Shown: positions 1-9,267, counted from the first letter of the stretch. The stretch is DNA of 64,000 bases from Loigolactobacillus jiayinensis (GCF_003946445.1 NZ_RHOF01000007.1:1-64000); one strand, 5' to 3'. The notes: a model not told the origin generated them from the letters alone. Made by a program: numbers and translations.

Positions 1-250
<250 letters not shown>

Positions 251-351
251 TTATTTTTAAAGTTATGTAACGTGGTATCTCAATTCTGGTGCCGCTCGCC
301 TCCTTTTAGATTGTTTTTTAGTGGGCTTTTGCAACAACGCTGTAAATAAAA

Positions 352-600
352 AGCCGTCGTCCCTATGCTGAATCAGCATAAGGGACGACGGCTATCGCGT
401 TACCACCCAAATTTATATCGACCTCACGATCAATACCTTAAAAAGTACAGTTATATACTCTGCAATGTATCGCTTGCTAACGGTGCGTACGCACTGGCTC
501 CAAGTTCATCTTCATCTGGGCGGTGTTGTTTCTTTCCACCAATCGAAACTCGCTGTAAGCACGTTCCAGACTACTCTTCTTTTCGTTGCCATATATATTA
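352..600 (-). promoter_or_regulatory. T-box leader of metY (Met specifier) with terminator
   Basis: Read on the minus strand, the leader has the stem I AGTA element, an AGCGAG motif, a GGTGGAAA segment and a GAAG-ATG-AAC specifier region. The AUG lies at complement 507-509. The T-box GGGTGGTAACGC is at complement 397-408. A long perfect terminator hairpin with arms around AGCCGTCGTCCC lies at complement 352-394, followed by a T-rich tail. Uncharged tRNA-Met would be expected to stabilise the antiterminator and allow metY transcription. The specifier was assigned by comparison with the three other T-boxes in the window. Confidence 0.88.
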
Positions 601-611
601 ACTTGTGTCTT

Positions 612-640
612 AAACTATCATCATCTTTTTTTAATGTCAA
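612..640 (-). promoter_or_regulatory. Promoter of the metY T-box transcript
   Basis: On the minus strand a perfect TTGACA -35 box (635-640) is separated by 17 nt from a weak -10 box TAGTTT (612-617), just upstream of the T-box stem I. Nothing else is seen between this and the divergent promoter near 800. Confidence 0.55.
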
Positions 641-797
641 GCTCATTTTTAAAATTTGTTATTTTATATTAAACTGGTATATCAGACTAATAATGCTGAT
701 ATAATGGTAATGGTTGGTCTTGATTACGAATGTAACTGTAATTACCAATTTGGCGACCCTTTATGGTAAGAAAAAAGTTTTTTAATTTTTTTTACAC

Positions 798-827
798 TTG
801 ACAACAGTAGCTACTTTCTCGTATGCT
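798..827 (+). promoter_or_regulatory. Promoter of the lysR T-box transcript
   Basis: TTGACA at 798-803 and TATGCT at 822-827 are spaced by 18 nt. They sit immediately before the T-box leader of the LysR gene. Confidence 0.6.
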
Positions 828-832
828 AACGC

Positions 833-1102
833 TTAATTAATAGTGACGTTGAACAGAAGAGTAGTGACGCTGAGTGAGAACAGTGACCCTTGTTAAGTGG
901 AAAAAGGGCTCGATCGTGTCATGAAGATGAGCTGGGAGTCATCGCTAGGTTAACGCCTGGTGGTCGGTAGCAACCGTTATTTTGCTAGGTATCAACTGGT
1001 ACTGATCAAGGTATTTTGGCGTGAGTCAGATACGAAATAGGGTGGTAACACGATAAGCGTCCCTTTGTGAATCAATTATGGTTCATAAAGGGACGTTTTT
1101 GT
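833..1102 (+). promoter_or_regulatory. T-box leader of the LysR gene (Met specifier) with terminator
   Basis: The leader shows AGTA within AGAAGAGTAGTG, a GAGTGAGAA motif and a specifier region GAAG-ATG-AGC (AUG at 927-929). The T-box AGGGTGGTAACACG is at about 1038-1052. The terminator, with arms around CGTCCCTTT and AAAGGGACG, ends in five T at about 1058-1100. The hairpin is followed by the LysR ribosome binding site. A T-box in front of a transcription regulator is less usual than in front of a synthetase, biosynthesis or transport gene. Confidence 0.87.
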
Positions 1103-1144
1103 ATTCAATAATACAGAAACTTTTCCAGGGGAGGATGAGTTGAT

Positions 1145-2058
1145 ATGAATCTACAACAAATGCGCTATGTTTTAGCGGTCGCTGCTAATGGTAGCTTCCA
1201 TGAGGCTGCTAAAGCCTTGTATATTTCGCAACCGAGTTTGTCTCATGGGATTAAACAATTAGAACAAGAATTAGAAGCGCCATTATTTGAACGAACGCGG
1301 CAAGGGACCAGCTTAACGACGGCAGGCCAAGATTTTGTTACAAGCGCACAGAAAATCATTCAGCAGGTTGATCATTTGCAGCAGCATTTCGACACTAGTA
1401 CAACGGAACAACATTATTTTTCTGTGGCTGGACAACATTATGATTTTATTGCGATTGCTTTATGTCGGTGCTGACACAGTACAGTGATTATCGCTATATT
1501 CGTGTTTTTGAAAGTACAGCTTTAGAGGTGATCAAGGATGTGGAGCATGAACATAGTGAGCTGGGGATCCTTTTCTTAAATGATTACAATCAGTCGACCT
1601 TATTACGGTTATTTGAACAAGATGAACTGGTTTATGAGGAATTGGGTGTGTTCCAAACGCATATTTTTGTCCGAACGGGCCATCCATTAGCCAAAAAAAC
1701 AGCCATTAGTTTGGCAGACTTAGCACCGTACCCGCAAGTACGTTTTACTCAAGAAGCGTCATATCCAGATCTAGCGGAAGATCCCTTGGAGCCACCTGTA
1801 ACTGGCGCCGTGATTGCTATTAATGATCGGGCAACGATGAGCCGCATTGTCGCACGGACGGATGCCTATGGTTCTGGTTCGGGTATTTTAGAGGCACCAG
1901 GGGAACAAGGCTTGATCATGCGGCCATTGCAACATTCGCCACGCAATCGAATGATTATTTTACGTCGTAAAGGGCACGAATTATCTGAGATCGGACAATA
2001 CTTTATTACGGCCTTACGAACCTATTTTGCCACGCAACATTCTGGATTATTTAAATAG
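1145..2058 (+). pseudogene. LysR-family regulator of sulfur metabolism, frameshifted
   Basis: The first frame (1145-1474) encodes a complete LysR winged helix-turn-helix (NGSFHEAAKALYISQPSLSH, residues about 15-35), then reaches TGA. The second frame (from about 1462 to 2058) encodes the rest of the effector domain. Inserting one base near 1460 (TTA TGT becoming TTx ATG T) joins the frames into about 304 residues, the normal LysR length. No long homopolymer lies at the break. Its position between metY and the sulfate operon suggests a CmbR/CysB-like activator responding to a sulfur or serine-derived metabolite; this is inference. As written, the product would be a DNA-binding domain without a sensor domain. 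Confidence 0.85.
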
Positions 2059-2178
2059 CGTGATAGAAAATAACTATCCTGCTGCTAAACCGCTAGTGGC
2101 CATGGCTACAGCATACTTTTGATCAGCTGTTAACGATATTTTTAGGAACTAAGATAAAAATTAACTATTAGCAAGGCT

Positions 2179-2207
2179 TTGACACTGTGGTTGAAATTGA
2201 CTAGCAT
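2179..2207 (+). promoter_or_regulatory. Promoter of the sulfate operon
   Basis: A perfect TTGACA at 2179-2184 lies 17 nt before TAGCAT (2202-2207), at the head of the T-box leader. The -10 box is weak, so activation by the neighbouring LysR protein is plausible but not shown. Confidence 0.5.
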
Positions 2208-2224
2208 AACTGGTAATCAAACAG

Positions 2225-2490
2225 CAACGCAATGCCAAGATGAGTACAACTGAATCAGCGTACAGCGAGTTTCAATCAGTGTAAGGAAACCGGTGATCAG
2301 TTGGAAGATGGTCTTGATGCGCGTTTGCTTGTGAGCTTTTTAGTTAGCAAGCAACGGTGACAGTCGTTATTTTGTCGACACTTATTTCATTCAGTGTCCT
2401 AAGGTTTTAACTGTGAAGTTAGAACAAACTAAGGTGGTACCACGTGCAGGCGTCCTTTCCGATTTTCGGGAAGGGCGCTTTTTGATTAGC
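2225..2490 (+). promoter_or_regulatory. T-box leader of the sulfate assimilation operon (Met specifier) with terminator
   Basis: The leader has AGTA at GATGAGTACAAC, ACAGCGAG, a GAAG-ATG-GTC specifier (AUG at 2308-2310), and the T-box AAGGTGGTACCACG at 2431-2444. The terminator has arms GGCGTCCTTTCC and GGGAAGGGCGC plus five T at about 2448-2487. It should place the entire operon downstream (2586 to 13766) under methionine starvation control. A cysteine codon is not seen in the specifier position. Confidence 0.87.
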
Positions 2491-2585
2491 GTGTGTTCGA
2501 AAAAAGCGTAAACAGTGCGTATTTCTATTTAACACTGCTAGTTGCAGCGTATTAAGCTATGCGGCAACGTAAGGGAGGTGACCAA

Positions 2586-3638
2586 ATGTATTGGCAAAAG
2601 TCCAAATGGTGGTGGCGCTTGGGTATTGGCCTGTTATTGTTGGGTGCTTATATTGGGCTGTACCAACTACGTTTAGCCCAAGCAGCGCCGACTAGTGGCA
2701 GCGGGGCCACGGTCACATTAACCAATGTTTCCTATGATTCGACGCGGGAATTCTATCAAGCCTATAACCAAAATTTTCAGAAATATTGGCAGCGTAAAAG
2801 CGGCGAAAAAGTAGCTGTAGCAATTTCAAATGGTGGTAGTGGTAAACAAGCCAATACAGTGATCGAGGGTAATCAAGCTGATGTGGTCACTTTAGCCTTG
2901 GCGCCGGATATTACCAGCATTCAGCAGGCCGGCTTACTTAAAGCTAATTGGCAGCAACGTTACCCAGATAATGCCGCACCTTATACGTCTACCGTTGTCT
3001 TTTTGGTTCGTAAGGGCAACCCGCAGCAGATTCGCGATTGGCCTGATCTACTTAAGCCGGCGGTTAATATCGTCACACCAAATCCAAAAACATCGGGTGG
3101 CGCACGGTGGAATTATTTAGCAGCTTGGGCCTATGCCAGTAAAAAATATCACAGTACAGAAAAAGCCCGCCAATTTGTCCGGAAATTATACCAAAATGTG
3201 ACCGTCCTCGATTCTGGTTCCCGTGACGCCACCACAACTTTTGCTGAAAATGGTCAAGGCAATGTGTTATTAACTTGGGAAAACGAGGCTAAGCTAGTGT
3301 GCCAGCAACATCCCGGCGAGTACGAGATTATTACACCTAGCATCAGTATTAAGGCTGAACCTAGTGTTGCAGTGGTTGATTCAGTCGTTGCTCAGCGCAA
3401 TACAGCAACGGTGGCACAGGCCTACATTCAGCATTTGTATTCAGTTAAAGCGCAAAAAATAGCGGCACAAAACTTTTATCGGCCCACCAATCAAAAGGTA
3501 GCGCAAGCATACCGCAAAGAATTTCCGGCGTTGCAATTAGTCACTATCAACGATCCATTATTCGGTGGCTGGGCGAAAGTACAGAAGCAACATTTTGCCA
3601 ATGGTGGTATTTTTGATCAAATCTACGGAGGGGGCTGA
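2586..3638 (+). CDS. sbp: Sulfate ABC transporter substrate-binding protein
   Basis: A 350-residue extracytoplasmic sulfate/thiosulfate-binding protein of the Sbp/CysP family. The ATG at 2586 is preferred over the upstream 2559 start because AGGGAGGTG (2572-2580) sits 5 nt before it. An N-terminal hydrophobic segment (residues about 8-28, ending AQA-A) is followed by family motifs: LTNVSYDSTREFYQAYN, SNGGSGKQANTVIEGNQADVV, VTPNPKTSGGARWNYLAAW and EFPALQL near the end. No lipobox cysteine is present, so the protein is either anchored by the uncleaved segment or secreted, which is unusual for a Gram-positive binding protein. It is the first gene of the operon and would deliver sulfate to CysT/CysW. 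Confidence 0.93.
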   Translation: MYWQKSKWWWRLGIGLLLLGAYIGLYQLRLAQAAPTSGSGATVTLTNVSYDSTREFYQAYNQNFQKYWQRKSGEKVAVAISNGGSGKQANTVIEGNQADVVTLALAPDITSIQQAGLLKANWQQRYPDNAAPYTSTVVFLVRKGNPQQIRDWPDLLKPAVNIVTPNPKTSGGARWNYLAAWAYASKKYHSTEKARQFVRKLYQNVTVLDSGSRDATTTFAENGQGNVLLTWENEAKLVCQQHPGEYEIITPSISIKAEPSVAVVDSVVAQRNTATVAQAYIQHLYSVKAQKIAAQNFYRPTNQKVAQAYRKEFPALQLVTINDPLFGGWAKVQKQHFANGGIFDQIYGGG

Positions 3639-3642
3639 CAGC

Positions 3643-4467
3643 ATGCAGCAAACAAGTAAGCGATTAATTCCAGGTTACTATTTTAGCTTGGTGATTACGC
3701 TGTTAGGTGTGAGCTTGATCGTTTTATTACCCTTCGCTGCACTGGTCATTTCCGGTTGGCAAGTGGGTGCGCAACAATTCTGGCAGGAAGCAACCAATAG
3801 TCGCGTACTTGCTAGTTACTTAGTCAGTATAAAAGGGGCGCTGGTGGCGGCAATTATCAATACTGGCTTTGGTTTGTTGTTGGCTTGGGTATTGACCCAA
3901 TATGAATTTCCAGGCAAATGGTTGCTGGATAGCTTACTGGATCTACCGTTTGCTTTGCCAACTGCTGTTGCCGGAATTGCGTTGGCTTACTTGTTCTCTG
4001 ATCAAGGCTGGTTAGGACGTTTGGTCGTGCCCTTAGGCTGGAAAATTTCTTACACTTTTAACGGTATTGTGATTGCAATGATTTTTGTTACCTTACCGTT
4101 TGTGGTGCGCGAAATTCAACCAGTATTGGAACAGTTGGATTTCAGCGTTCAAGAAGCAGCCTATACCCTTGGCGGCGGGACTAGTACCATTTTACGGCGC
4201 TTAGTTTTACCAGAGATTTTACCAGCGTTAGTTTCCGGCTTTGGCCTGGTGTTTGCTCGTTGTCTTGGTGAATATGGCAGTATTGTTTTCATTGCTGGCA
4301 ATCAGCCCTATCACACTGAGATCACGCCGCTACTGATCATGTTCAAATTAGAAGCACATGATTATAGTGGCGCTACCGTTTTAGCGTTAGTGATGTTGCT
4401 TTTCTCATTTACGTTTAGTTTTATCATTCATAGTTGGCAACGCTGGTTATTACAGCGAAAGGGGTGA
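3643..4467 (+). CDS. cysT: Sulfate ABC transporter permease CysT
   Basis: A 274-residue inner-membrane permease of the CysT/CysU family with about six hydrophobic segments. The EAA-type cytoplasmic loop (QEAAYTLGGGTSTILRRLVLPEILPAL, residues about 175-200) docks to the ATPase. The ATG at 3643 follows a GGAGGGGG site and is preferred over an in-frame start at 3565 inside sbp. The gene starts 4 nt after the sbp stop and ends 4 nt before cysW, so translation is probably coupled. It forms the channel with CysW. Confidence 0.92.
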   Translation: MQQTSKRLIPGYYFSLVITLLGVSLIVLLPFAALVISGWQVGAQQFWQEATNSRVLASYLVSIKGALVAAIINTGFGLLLAWVLTQYEFPGKWLLDSLLDLPFALPTAVAGIALAYLFSDQGWLGRLVVPLGWKISYTFNGIVIAMIFVTLPFVVREIQPVLEQLDFSVQEAAYTLGGGTSTILRRLVLPEILPALVSGFGLVFARCLGEYGSIVFIAGNQPYHTEITPLLIMFKLEAHDYSGATVLALVMLLFSFTFSFIIHSWQRWLLQRKG

Positions 4468-4471
4468 GTCA

Positions 4472-5272
4472 ATGCAGTTATTACAAACTAAACCAATAAA
4501 ATGGCTGCTCTTGGTGTTAGCCTGGCTGTTTATCGGCATCGTATTGGTGTTACCAGTTGGCTTGGTTCTTGTACAAGCTTTCGCCAGCGGCTGGCATACA
4601 TATCTGACCACAATCAGCAGTCTGGTCACTTTGCAAGCTATTAATTTGACGGTGACGGCTACCTTGATCTCGATCGTATTTAATTTAGTTTTTGGTGTCA
4701 GTGCGGCTTGGTTGATTGCCTTTTATGACTTTCCGGGCAAACGACTACTAAATGCGCTGATCGACTTGCCCTTTTCCGTTTCACCAGTTATTGCTGGACT
4801 GATTTTTATTTTAACGTTTGGGCGAGGCGGTTGGCTGGCGCCGTTGTTCAGTGCAATTCATGTTCAAATTGTTTTCGCACCGCCAGCTATTTTCTTAACC
4901 ACTGTTTTTGTCACCTTTCCGTTTGTTGCCCGCGAAGTGATTCCAGTGTTAGAAGCTAAAGGCCGTGAAGAAGAGCAAACGGCCGCCTTACTTGGTGCTA
5001 GTTTTAGTCAGATTCTGTGGCAGATTACTTTTCCAGCCATTAAAGCGCCAGTAGCTGGCGGTTTGGTACTGGCGACGGCACGAGCGCTCGGTGAATTTGG
5101 CGCCGTGGCCGTAGTTTCCGGCAATATTCAAGGTAAGACGCTGACATTATCGTTGCTGGTGCAAAACTTATATAACGATTTTAAGTTCAACGAAGCTTTT
5201 GCAGTGGCAACGATTTTACTGGGTTCAACGATATTAGTGGTTTTGCTGAAACAGCGGTTACTCAAAAATTAG
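4472..5272 (+). CDS. cysW: Sulfate ABC transporter permease CysW
   Basis: A 266-residue permease, second half of the CysTW heterodimer. It is strongly hydrophobic with about six membrane spans. The family signatures AFYDFPGKRLLNALIDLPFS (residues about 85-105) and the ATPase-coupling loop EEEQTAALLGASFSQILWQI (about 165-185) are visible. The ATG follows AAAGGGGTGAG. Downstream of it, 33 nt separate it from cysA. Confidence 0.92.
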   Translation: MQLLQTKPIKWLLLVLAWLFIGIVLVLPVGLVLVQAFASGWHTYLTTISSLVTLQAINLTVTATLISIVFNLVFGVSAAWLIAFYDFPGKRLLNALIDLPFSVSPVIAGLIFILTFGRGGWLAPLFSAIHVQIVFAPPAIFLTTVFVTFPFVAREVIPVLEAKGREEEQTAALLGASFSQILWQITFPAIKAPVAGGLVLATARALGEFGAVAVVSGNIQGKTLTLSLLVQNLYNDFKFNEAFAVATILLGSTILVVLLKQRLLKN

Positions 5273-5305
5273 CCGTTTTCGCGATTATTTTGAAGGAGGT
5301 CAACC

Positions 5306-6361
5306 ATGTATATTGAATTTAAAGGGATCACCAAACAATTTCAGCAACGACAAGTTTTAAATGATATTAATTTTGGTGTCAAAGAAGGAAGTATCACCGC
5401 ACTATTAGGTCCTAGTGGTAGTGGGAAGACAACAATCTTGCGCATTCTCGCTGGCTTAGAAACGGCTACAAAGGGCTCGGTGTCAGTGGCGGGACAAGTG
5501 GTTGATGAATTAGCACCCCAAGCGCGCGGTATTGGCTTTGGTTTTCAGAATTATGCGTTATTCCGCTATTTAACCGTTTATGAAAATATCGCTTTTGGTT
5601 TAAAAACGCAGCATTGGCCAGCAACAAAAATTAAACAACGAGTAACTGAATTATTGGCGCTAACTGAATTAACAGCGTTAGCCCAGCATTATCCGCAACA
5701 ACTATCTGGCGGTCAAAAACAACGGGTCGCCTTTGCTCGTGCGATTGCGCCGCACCCAAAAGTTTTATTGTTGGATGAGCCATTCGCTGCATTAGATACG
5801 CAAATTCGGCGTGAATTGCGTAGTTGGCTGAAACAATTGATTCATCGTGTGGGGATCACCAGTATTTTTGTCACACATGATCATGAAGAAGCGATTGAAA
5901 CAGCTGACGAAATTGTGGTGATCAATCAAGGTGCTATCGAACAAATCGGTGCACCGACCACAATATATAATCAACCAACTAGCTTGTTTGTTGCTCAATT
6001 CATCGGCCATTCAAGTCAGTTATTATCGCCTAACTTACAAGGTTTTAAATTACCGGTTCGGCAGAGTTTTAAAGCTTATATTCGACCTGAACAGGTACAA
6101 GTTTTTCGACAAAATGAGCAGCCACCGACTACGGGTACATTAGAGCGGGCGTTCGTTGTCAATACAACCTTCAGCGGCGCAGTTGTCAGCGTGGCATTAA
6201 AGTGGCACGGGCAAGCTTTAATGGCTAATCGTTCTCCGTTGCAAGCACCGCTACATCACGGGGAAGCAGTTTTAATTTTTATTCAACAAGCTTTAATTTT
6301 TACAGATGGTAAAAGTGAATTACAACGTAACCTACAGCCAGCAGCGGCGTATGCCTTATAA
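5306..6361 (+). CDS. cysA: Sulfate/thiosulfate ABC transporter ATP-binding protein CysA
   Basis: A 351-residue ATPase that powers the CysTW permease. Visible motifs are Walker A GPSGSGKTT (residues about 35-43), the signature LSGGQKQR (about 133-140), Walker B VLLLDEPFAALD (about 153-164) and the switch histidine in IFVTHDHEEA. A C-terminal TOBE-like regulatory domain follows from about residue 235 (IRPEQVQVF). The start has a strong GAAGGAGGTCAACC site. The length fits the CysA/PotA class. The gene lies directly before the APS reductase genes. Confidence 0.93.
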   Translation: MYIEFKGITKQFQQRQVLNDINFGVKEGSITALLGPSGSGKTTILRILAGLETATKGSVSVAGQVVDELAPQARGIGFGFQNYALFRYLTVYENIAFGLKTQHWPATKIKQRVTELLALTELTALAQHYPQQLSGGQKQRVAFARAIAPHPKVLLLDEPFAALDTQIRRELRSWLKQLIHRVGITSIFVTHDHEEAIETADEIVVINQGAIEQIGAPTTIYNQPTSLFVAQFIGHSSQLLSPNLQGFKLPVRQSFKAYIRPEQVQVFRQNEQPPTTGTLERAFVVNTTFSGAVVSVALKWHGQALMANRSPLQAPLHHGEAVLIFIQQALIFTDGKSELQRNLQPAAAYAL

Positions 6362-6367
6362 ACGGAG

Positions 6368-8062
6368 ATGAAGCGTGTGGAAGAAAAAGTCGTTGAAACG
6401 GACTTACTAGTGATTGGTGGCGGTGCGGCTGGTTGTTACGCTGCTCGACACGCCGCCCAATTAAATCCTAAATTACACATCACAATTGTTGAAAAGGCTG
6501 ATATTCGGCGTAGTGGTTGTTTGGCAGCAGGGGTCAATGCCTTGAATGCCTACATCACTAAAGGCAAAACGCCTGACTTTTACGTAGATTATGCTAAAAA
6601 TGATGCGGCGGGAATTGTTCGGGAAGATTTATTATTAACGCTAAGTCAGCGGCTAAACAAGGTTACTGCTGAGCTGGAAAAAATCGGCTTAGTGATTTTA
6701 AAAGATGAGCATGGCGAGTATGTGGCTCGTGGTGATCGCAATATTAAAATCAATGGCGAAAATATCAAACCACTATTAGCTCGAGCTGTCCGCAAACAAC
6801 GGCAAATTAAAATCATTAATCATGTGAATATGGTCGATTATTTAGTGGCGGACCAACGAATTTATGGTGCAGTGGGTTTTAGTGTTATCGCGGAACAAGC
6901 TTATATTTTCCACGCTAAAGCCGTGATCATTGCCACAGGTGGTGCGAGTGGTTTGTATCGGCCTAACAATCCAGGCTTTTCTAAACATAAAATGTGGTAT
7001 CCGCCTTTTAACACTGGCGCCGGTTACGCCATGGGGTTACGTGCTGGTGCTGAAATGACCACCTTTGAGATGCGGTTTATCGCCTTACGTTGCAAGGATA
7101 CGATTGCACCAGTTGGCACAATCGCTCAGGGGGTCGGTGCTAAGCAGGTCAACGCATTAGGCGAAGTTTACGAGCAAAAATATGGGTTGCGGACCTCTGA
7201 GCGAGTTTACGGCACTGTGCAAGAAATGCAAGCCGGCCGTGGTCCCTGTTATTTACAAACGGATCAAATTAGTACCGTGCAAGAGCAGGATCTCTATCAC
7301 GCCTACTTAAATATGTCGCCAGCGCAAACATTGAAATGGTTGGAAGCTAAACGTGGTCCCCGACAGCAGAATGTGGAAATTGAAGGCACTGAGCCTTATA
7401 TAGTTGGCGGGCATGCCGCTAGTGGCTATTGGGTCAGTACGGAACGAGAGACCACGATCCATGGGTTATTTGCGGCTGGGGATGTTGCCGGTGGGGCACC
7501 ACAAAAATATGTGACGGGTGCGTTGGCCGAAGGTGAGATTGCAGCAGAAGCAGCAGTCCAGCAATTAGCCCAAACTGATATATCAGAGCCGGACTGTATT
7601 GCTCCTCAAGTGACGACAATTTTACAACAGGCACAACGGTATCTACAGCGAACCAGTAGCTTTTACCAGATTCGTGAAATCGAAGAAGGTATGCAAAAAG
7701 TAATGGATAGTTACGCTGGTGGGATTGCTACGCACTACGAATATAATGGCCAACAATTAGCTTTAGCTCAAGAAAAAATCATGCAATTGCAGCAATTGAT
7801 TGAACAAGTAGCCGCAGCTGATATGCATGAATTAATGAGCCTATACGAAGTGCGGGAACGGTTATTGATCTGTCAGTGCGTCATTGCCCATTTAGCCGCC
7901 CGTAAGGAAACCCGCTGGCACAGTTTTGCCGAGAATCTTGATTATCCACAACAAGATCCACGGTTTAATAAATACGTTAATTCGGTTTATCAAAATGGTG
8001 CGATCCACATTATTTACCGCGATTTAGTCAAAAGGGGGCAACACTATGAGCATCAAAATTGA
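6368..8062 (+). CDS. aprA: APS reductase flavoprotein subunit, AprA-like
   Basis: A 564-residue FAD enzyme of the fumarate reductase/succinate dehydrogenase flavoprotein fold, closest by eye to adenylylsulfate reductase alpha. It begins with the dinucleotide fold VIGGGAAGCYAARHAA (residues about 15-30), then the AprA-type stretch RRSGCLAAGVNALNAYI (about 50-66), and later the FAD segment HGLFAAGDVAGGAPQKYVTGALAEG (about 364-388). It would reduce APS to sulfite and AMP with electrons from the ferredoxin partner encoded next. It replaces the usual thioredoxin-dependent CysH, which is absent here. Its 3' end overlaps aprB by 17 nt. It starts 6 nt after cysA. Confidence 0.85.
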   Translation: MKRVEEKVVETDLLVIGGGAAGCYAARHAAQLNPKLHITIVEKADIRRSGCLAAGVNALNAYITKGKTPDFYVDYAKNDAAGIVREDLLLTLSQRLNKVTAELEKIGLVILKDEHGEYVARGDRNIKINGENIKPLLARAVRKQRQIKIINHVNMVDYLVADQRIYGAVGFSVIAEQAYIFHAKAVIIATGGASGLYRPNNPGFSKHKMWYPPFNTGAGYAMGLRAGAEMTTFEMRFIALRCKDTIAPVGTIAQGVGAKQVNALGEVYEQKYGLRTSERVYGTVQEMQAGRGPCYLQTDQISTVQEQDLYHAYLNMSPAQTLKWLEAKRGPRQQNVEIEGTEPYIVGGHAASGYWVSTERETTIHGLFAAGDVAGGAPQKYVTGALAEGEIAAEAAVQQLAQTDISEPDCIAPQVTTILQQAQRYLQRTSSFYQIREIEEGMQKVMDSYAGGIATHYEYNGQQLALAQEKIMQLQQLIEQVAAADMHELMSLYEVRERLLICQCVIAHLAARKETRWHSFAENLDYPQQDPRFNKYVNSVYQNGAIHIIYRDLVKRGQHYEHQN

Positions 8063-8369
8063 TCGTGACTTGTGCATTGGTTGCGGCCGCTGTGTTGACA
8101 TTTGCCCCGGTAACTTAATTCAAATGGTTGGCGAGGGCAAGGACCGAAAAGCTGAAATGATGTACCCCGATGAGTGCTGGGGCTGTATTTCTTGTATCAA
8201 AGTTTGTCCGGTACAGGCGATTAAGTTTTATCTGGGCGCTGATATCGGTGGTAATGGCGGTGCGTTAATTGCCAAACCAGAACGAACTGTGATCCATTGG
8301 TCGATTTATGATCAAGAAAAAGTCACGCAAGAAATCGATATTGATCGACGCAACGCGAATAAGTATTAG
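8046..8369 (+). CDS. aprB: APS reductase iron-sulfur subunit, AprB-like ferredoxin
   Basis: A 107-residue two-cluster ferredoxin. The first motif is CIGCGRCVDICPGNLIQM (residues about 11-28) and the second CWGCISCIKVCPVQAIKFY (about 43-61); each provides four cysteines for a [4Fe-4S] cluster. The GADIGGNGG stretch after the second cluster matches AprB proteins. It is shorter than dissimilatory AprB (about 150 residues), as in the compact form associated with assimilation in clostridia. It would pass electrons to AprA. The start follows AAAGGGGGCAACACT inside the end of aprA. Confidence 0.85.
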   Translation: MSIKIDRDLCIGCGRCVDICPGNLIQMVGEGKDRKAEMMYPDECWGCISCIKVCPVQAIKFYLGADIGGNGGALIAKPERTVIHWSIYDQEKVTQEIDIDRRNANKY

Positions 8370-8433
8370 CTTGTTTGATTTTTTGGCCTAGTTGAATTAG
8401 TAACTATTATAGATACACAAAGGAGCATAAAAT

Positions 8434-9234
8434 ATGGATCATTTAGACGAACTAGAAGCGGAGAGTATTTATATTTTCCGTGAAGCTTATAAAAATTTAG
8501 GTAAACTCGGCCTGCTGTGGTCGATTGGTAAAGATTCCACGGTATTACTTTGGTTAGTGCGCAAGGCCTTTTACGGGCACACACCGTTTCCGTTTATTCA
8601 TGTTGATACTAGTTTCGAAATGCCTGAAGTGCTGGAATACCGTGATCGCGTAGCTGGTGAATTAGGGCTAGATTTGATTGTGTACACGAATCAAGATGCC
8701 GTTGATCAAGGGATGAATCCAAAATTAGGGCGGTTAATGTGCTGTGGTGCTTTAAAAACCGTTGCTTTGAACCAAGTTGTCAAAAAGTACGGTTTTGACG
8801 GTTTGATCGTCGGTGTTCGTCAAGACGAGGAAGGTTCACGCTCCAAGGAACGAATTTTCTCTGAACGGAATCAGCAGGATAAATGGGATTATACCAATCA
8901 ACCGCCAGAATTATGGGACGAGTTTAAAACTGATTTTCCCAAGGGGAATCATATCCGCGTCCATCCCTTACTGCACTGGACGGAGCTAGACATTTGGGAA
9001 TATATTCAACGTGAAGGAATTCCGATCATCGATTTATATTTTGCCAAAGATCACTAGCGCTATCGCAGTCTCGGATGTGCACCTTGTACCGGGACCATTG
9101 AATCTGACGCCAGCAACGTTAGCGAAATCATTGCTGAATTGAAGCAAACCAAGATCAGTGAACGAGCTGGTCGTGCCCAAGATCAAGAAGACGCCTACGC
9201 TATGCAGAAACTACGGCAGTCAGGTTATATGTAA
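8434..9234 (+). pseudogene. cysD: ATP sulfurylase small subunit CysD, interrupted by in-frame TAG
   Basis: Sulfate adenylyltransferase subunit 2 of the PAPS reductase/PP-loop family, which makes APS from sulfate and ATP together with CysN. The PP-loop variant WSIGKDSTVLLWL is at residues about 29-41. The reading frame is open to residue 207, where TAG occurs at 9055-9057 (FAKDH-stop). The same frame then continues without another stop to TAA at 9232-9234, encoding [19 protein letters not shown] and the usual CysD C-terminus, 266 codons in all. A single substitution (for example CAG or AAG to TAG) explains it. Without readthrough, the product lacks the last 58 residues, including the conserved RYRSLGC region. 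Ribosome binding site: AAAGGAG. Confidence 0.9.
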
Positions 9235-9267
9235 CCCAAGCTTAACTTAAAAATTGATGAAAGCAGG

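Noticed and set aside
365-704. Two overlapping forward ORFs of about 78 residues
   Set aside because: They lie antisense to the metY T-box leader and have no ribosome binding site.
9055-9057. TAG as a recoded amino acid such as pyrrolysine
   Set aside because: No recoding element or pyl genes in the window, and the position is variable in CysD; a point mutation is simpler.
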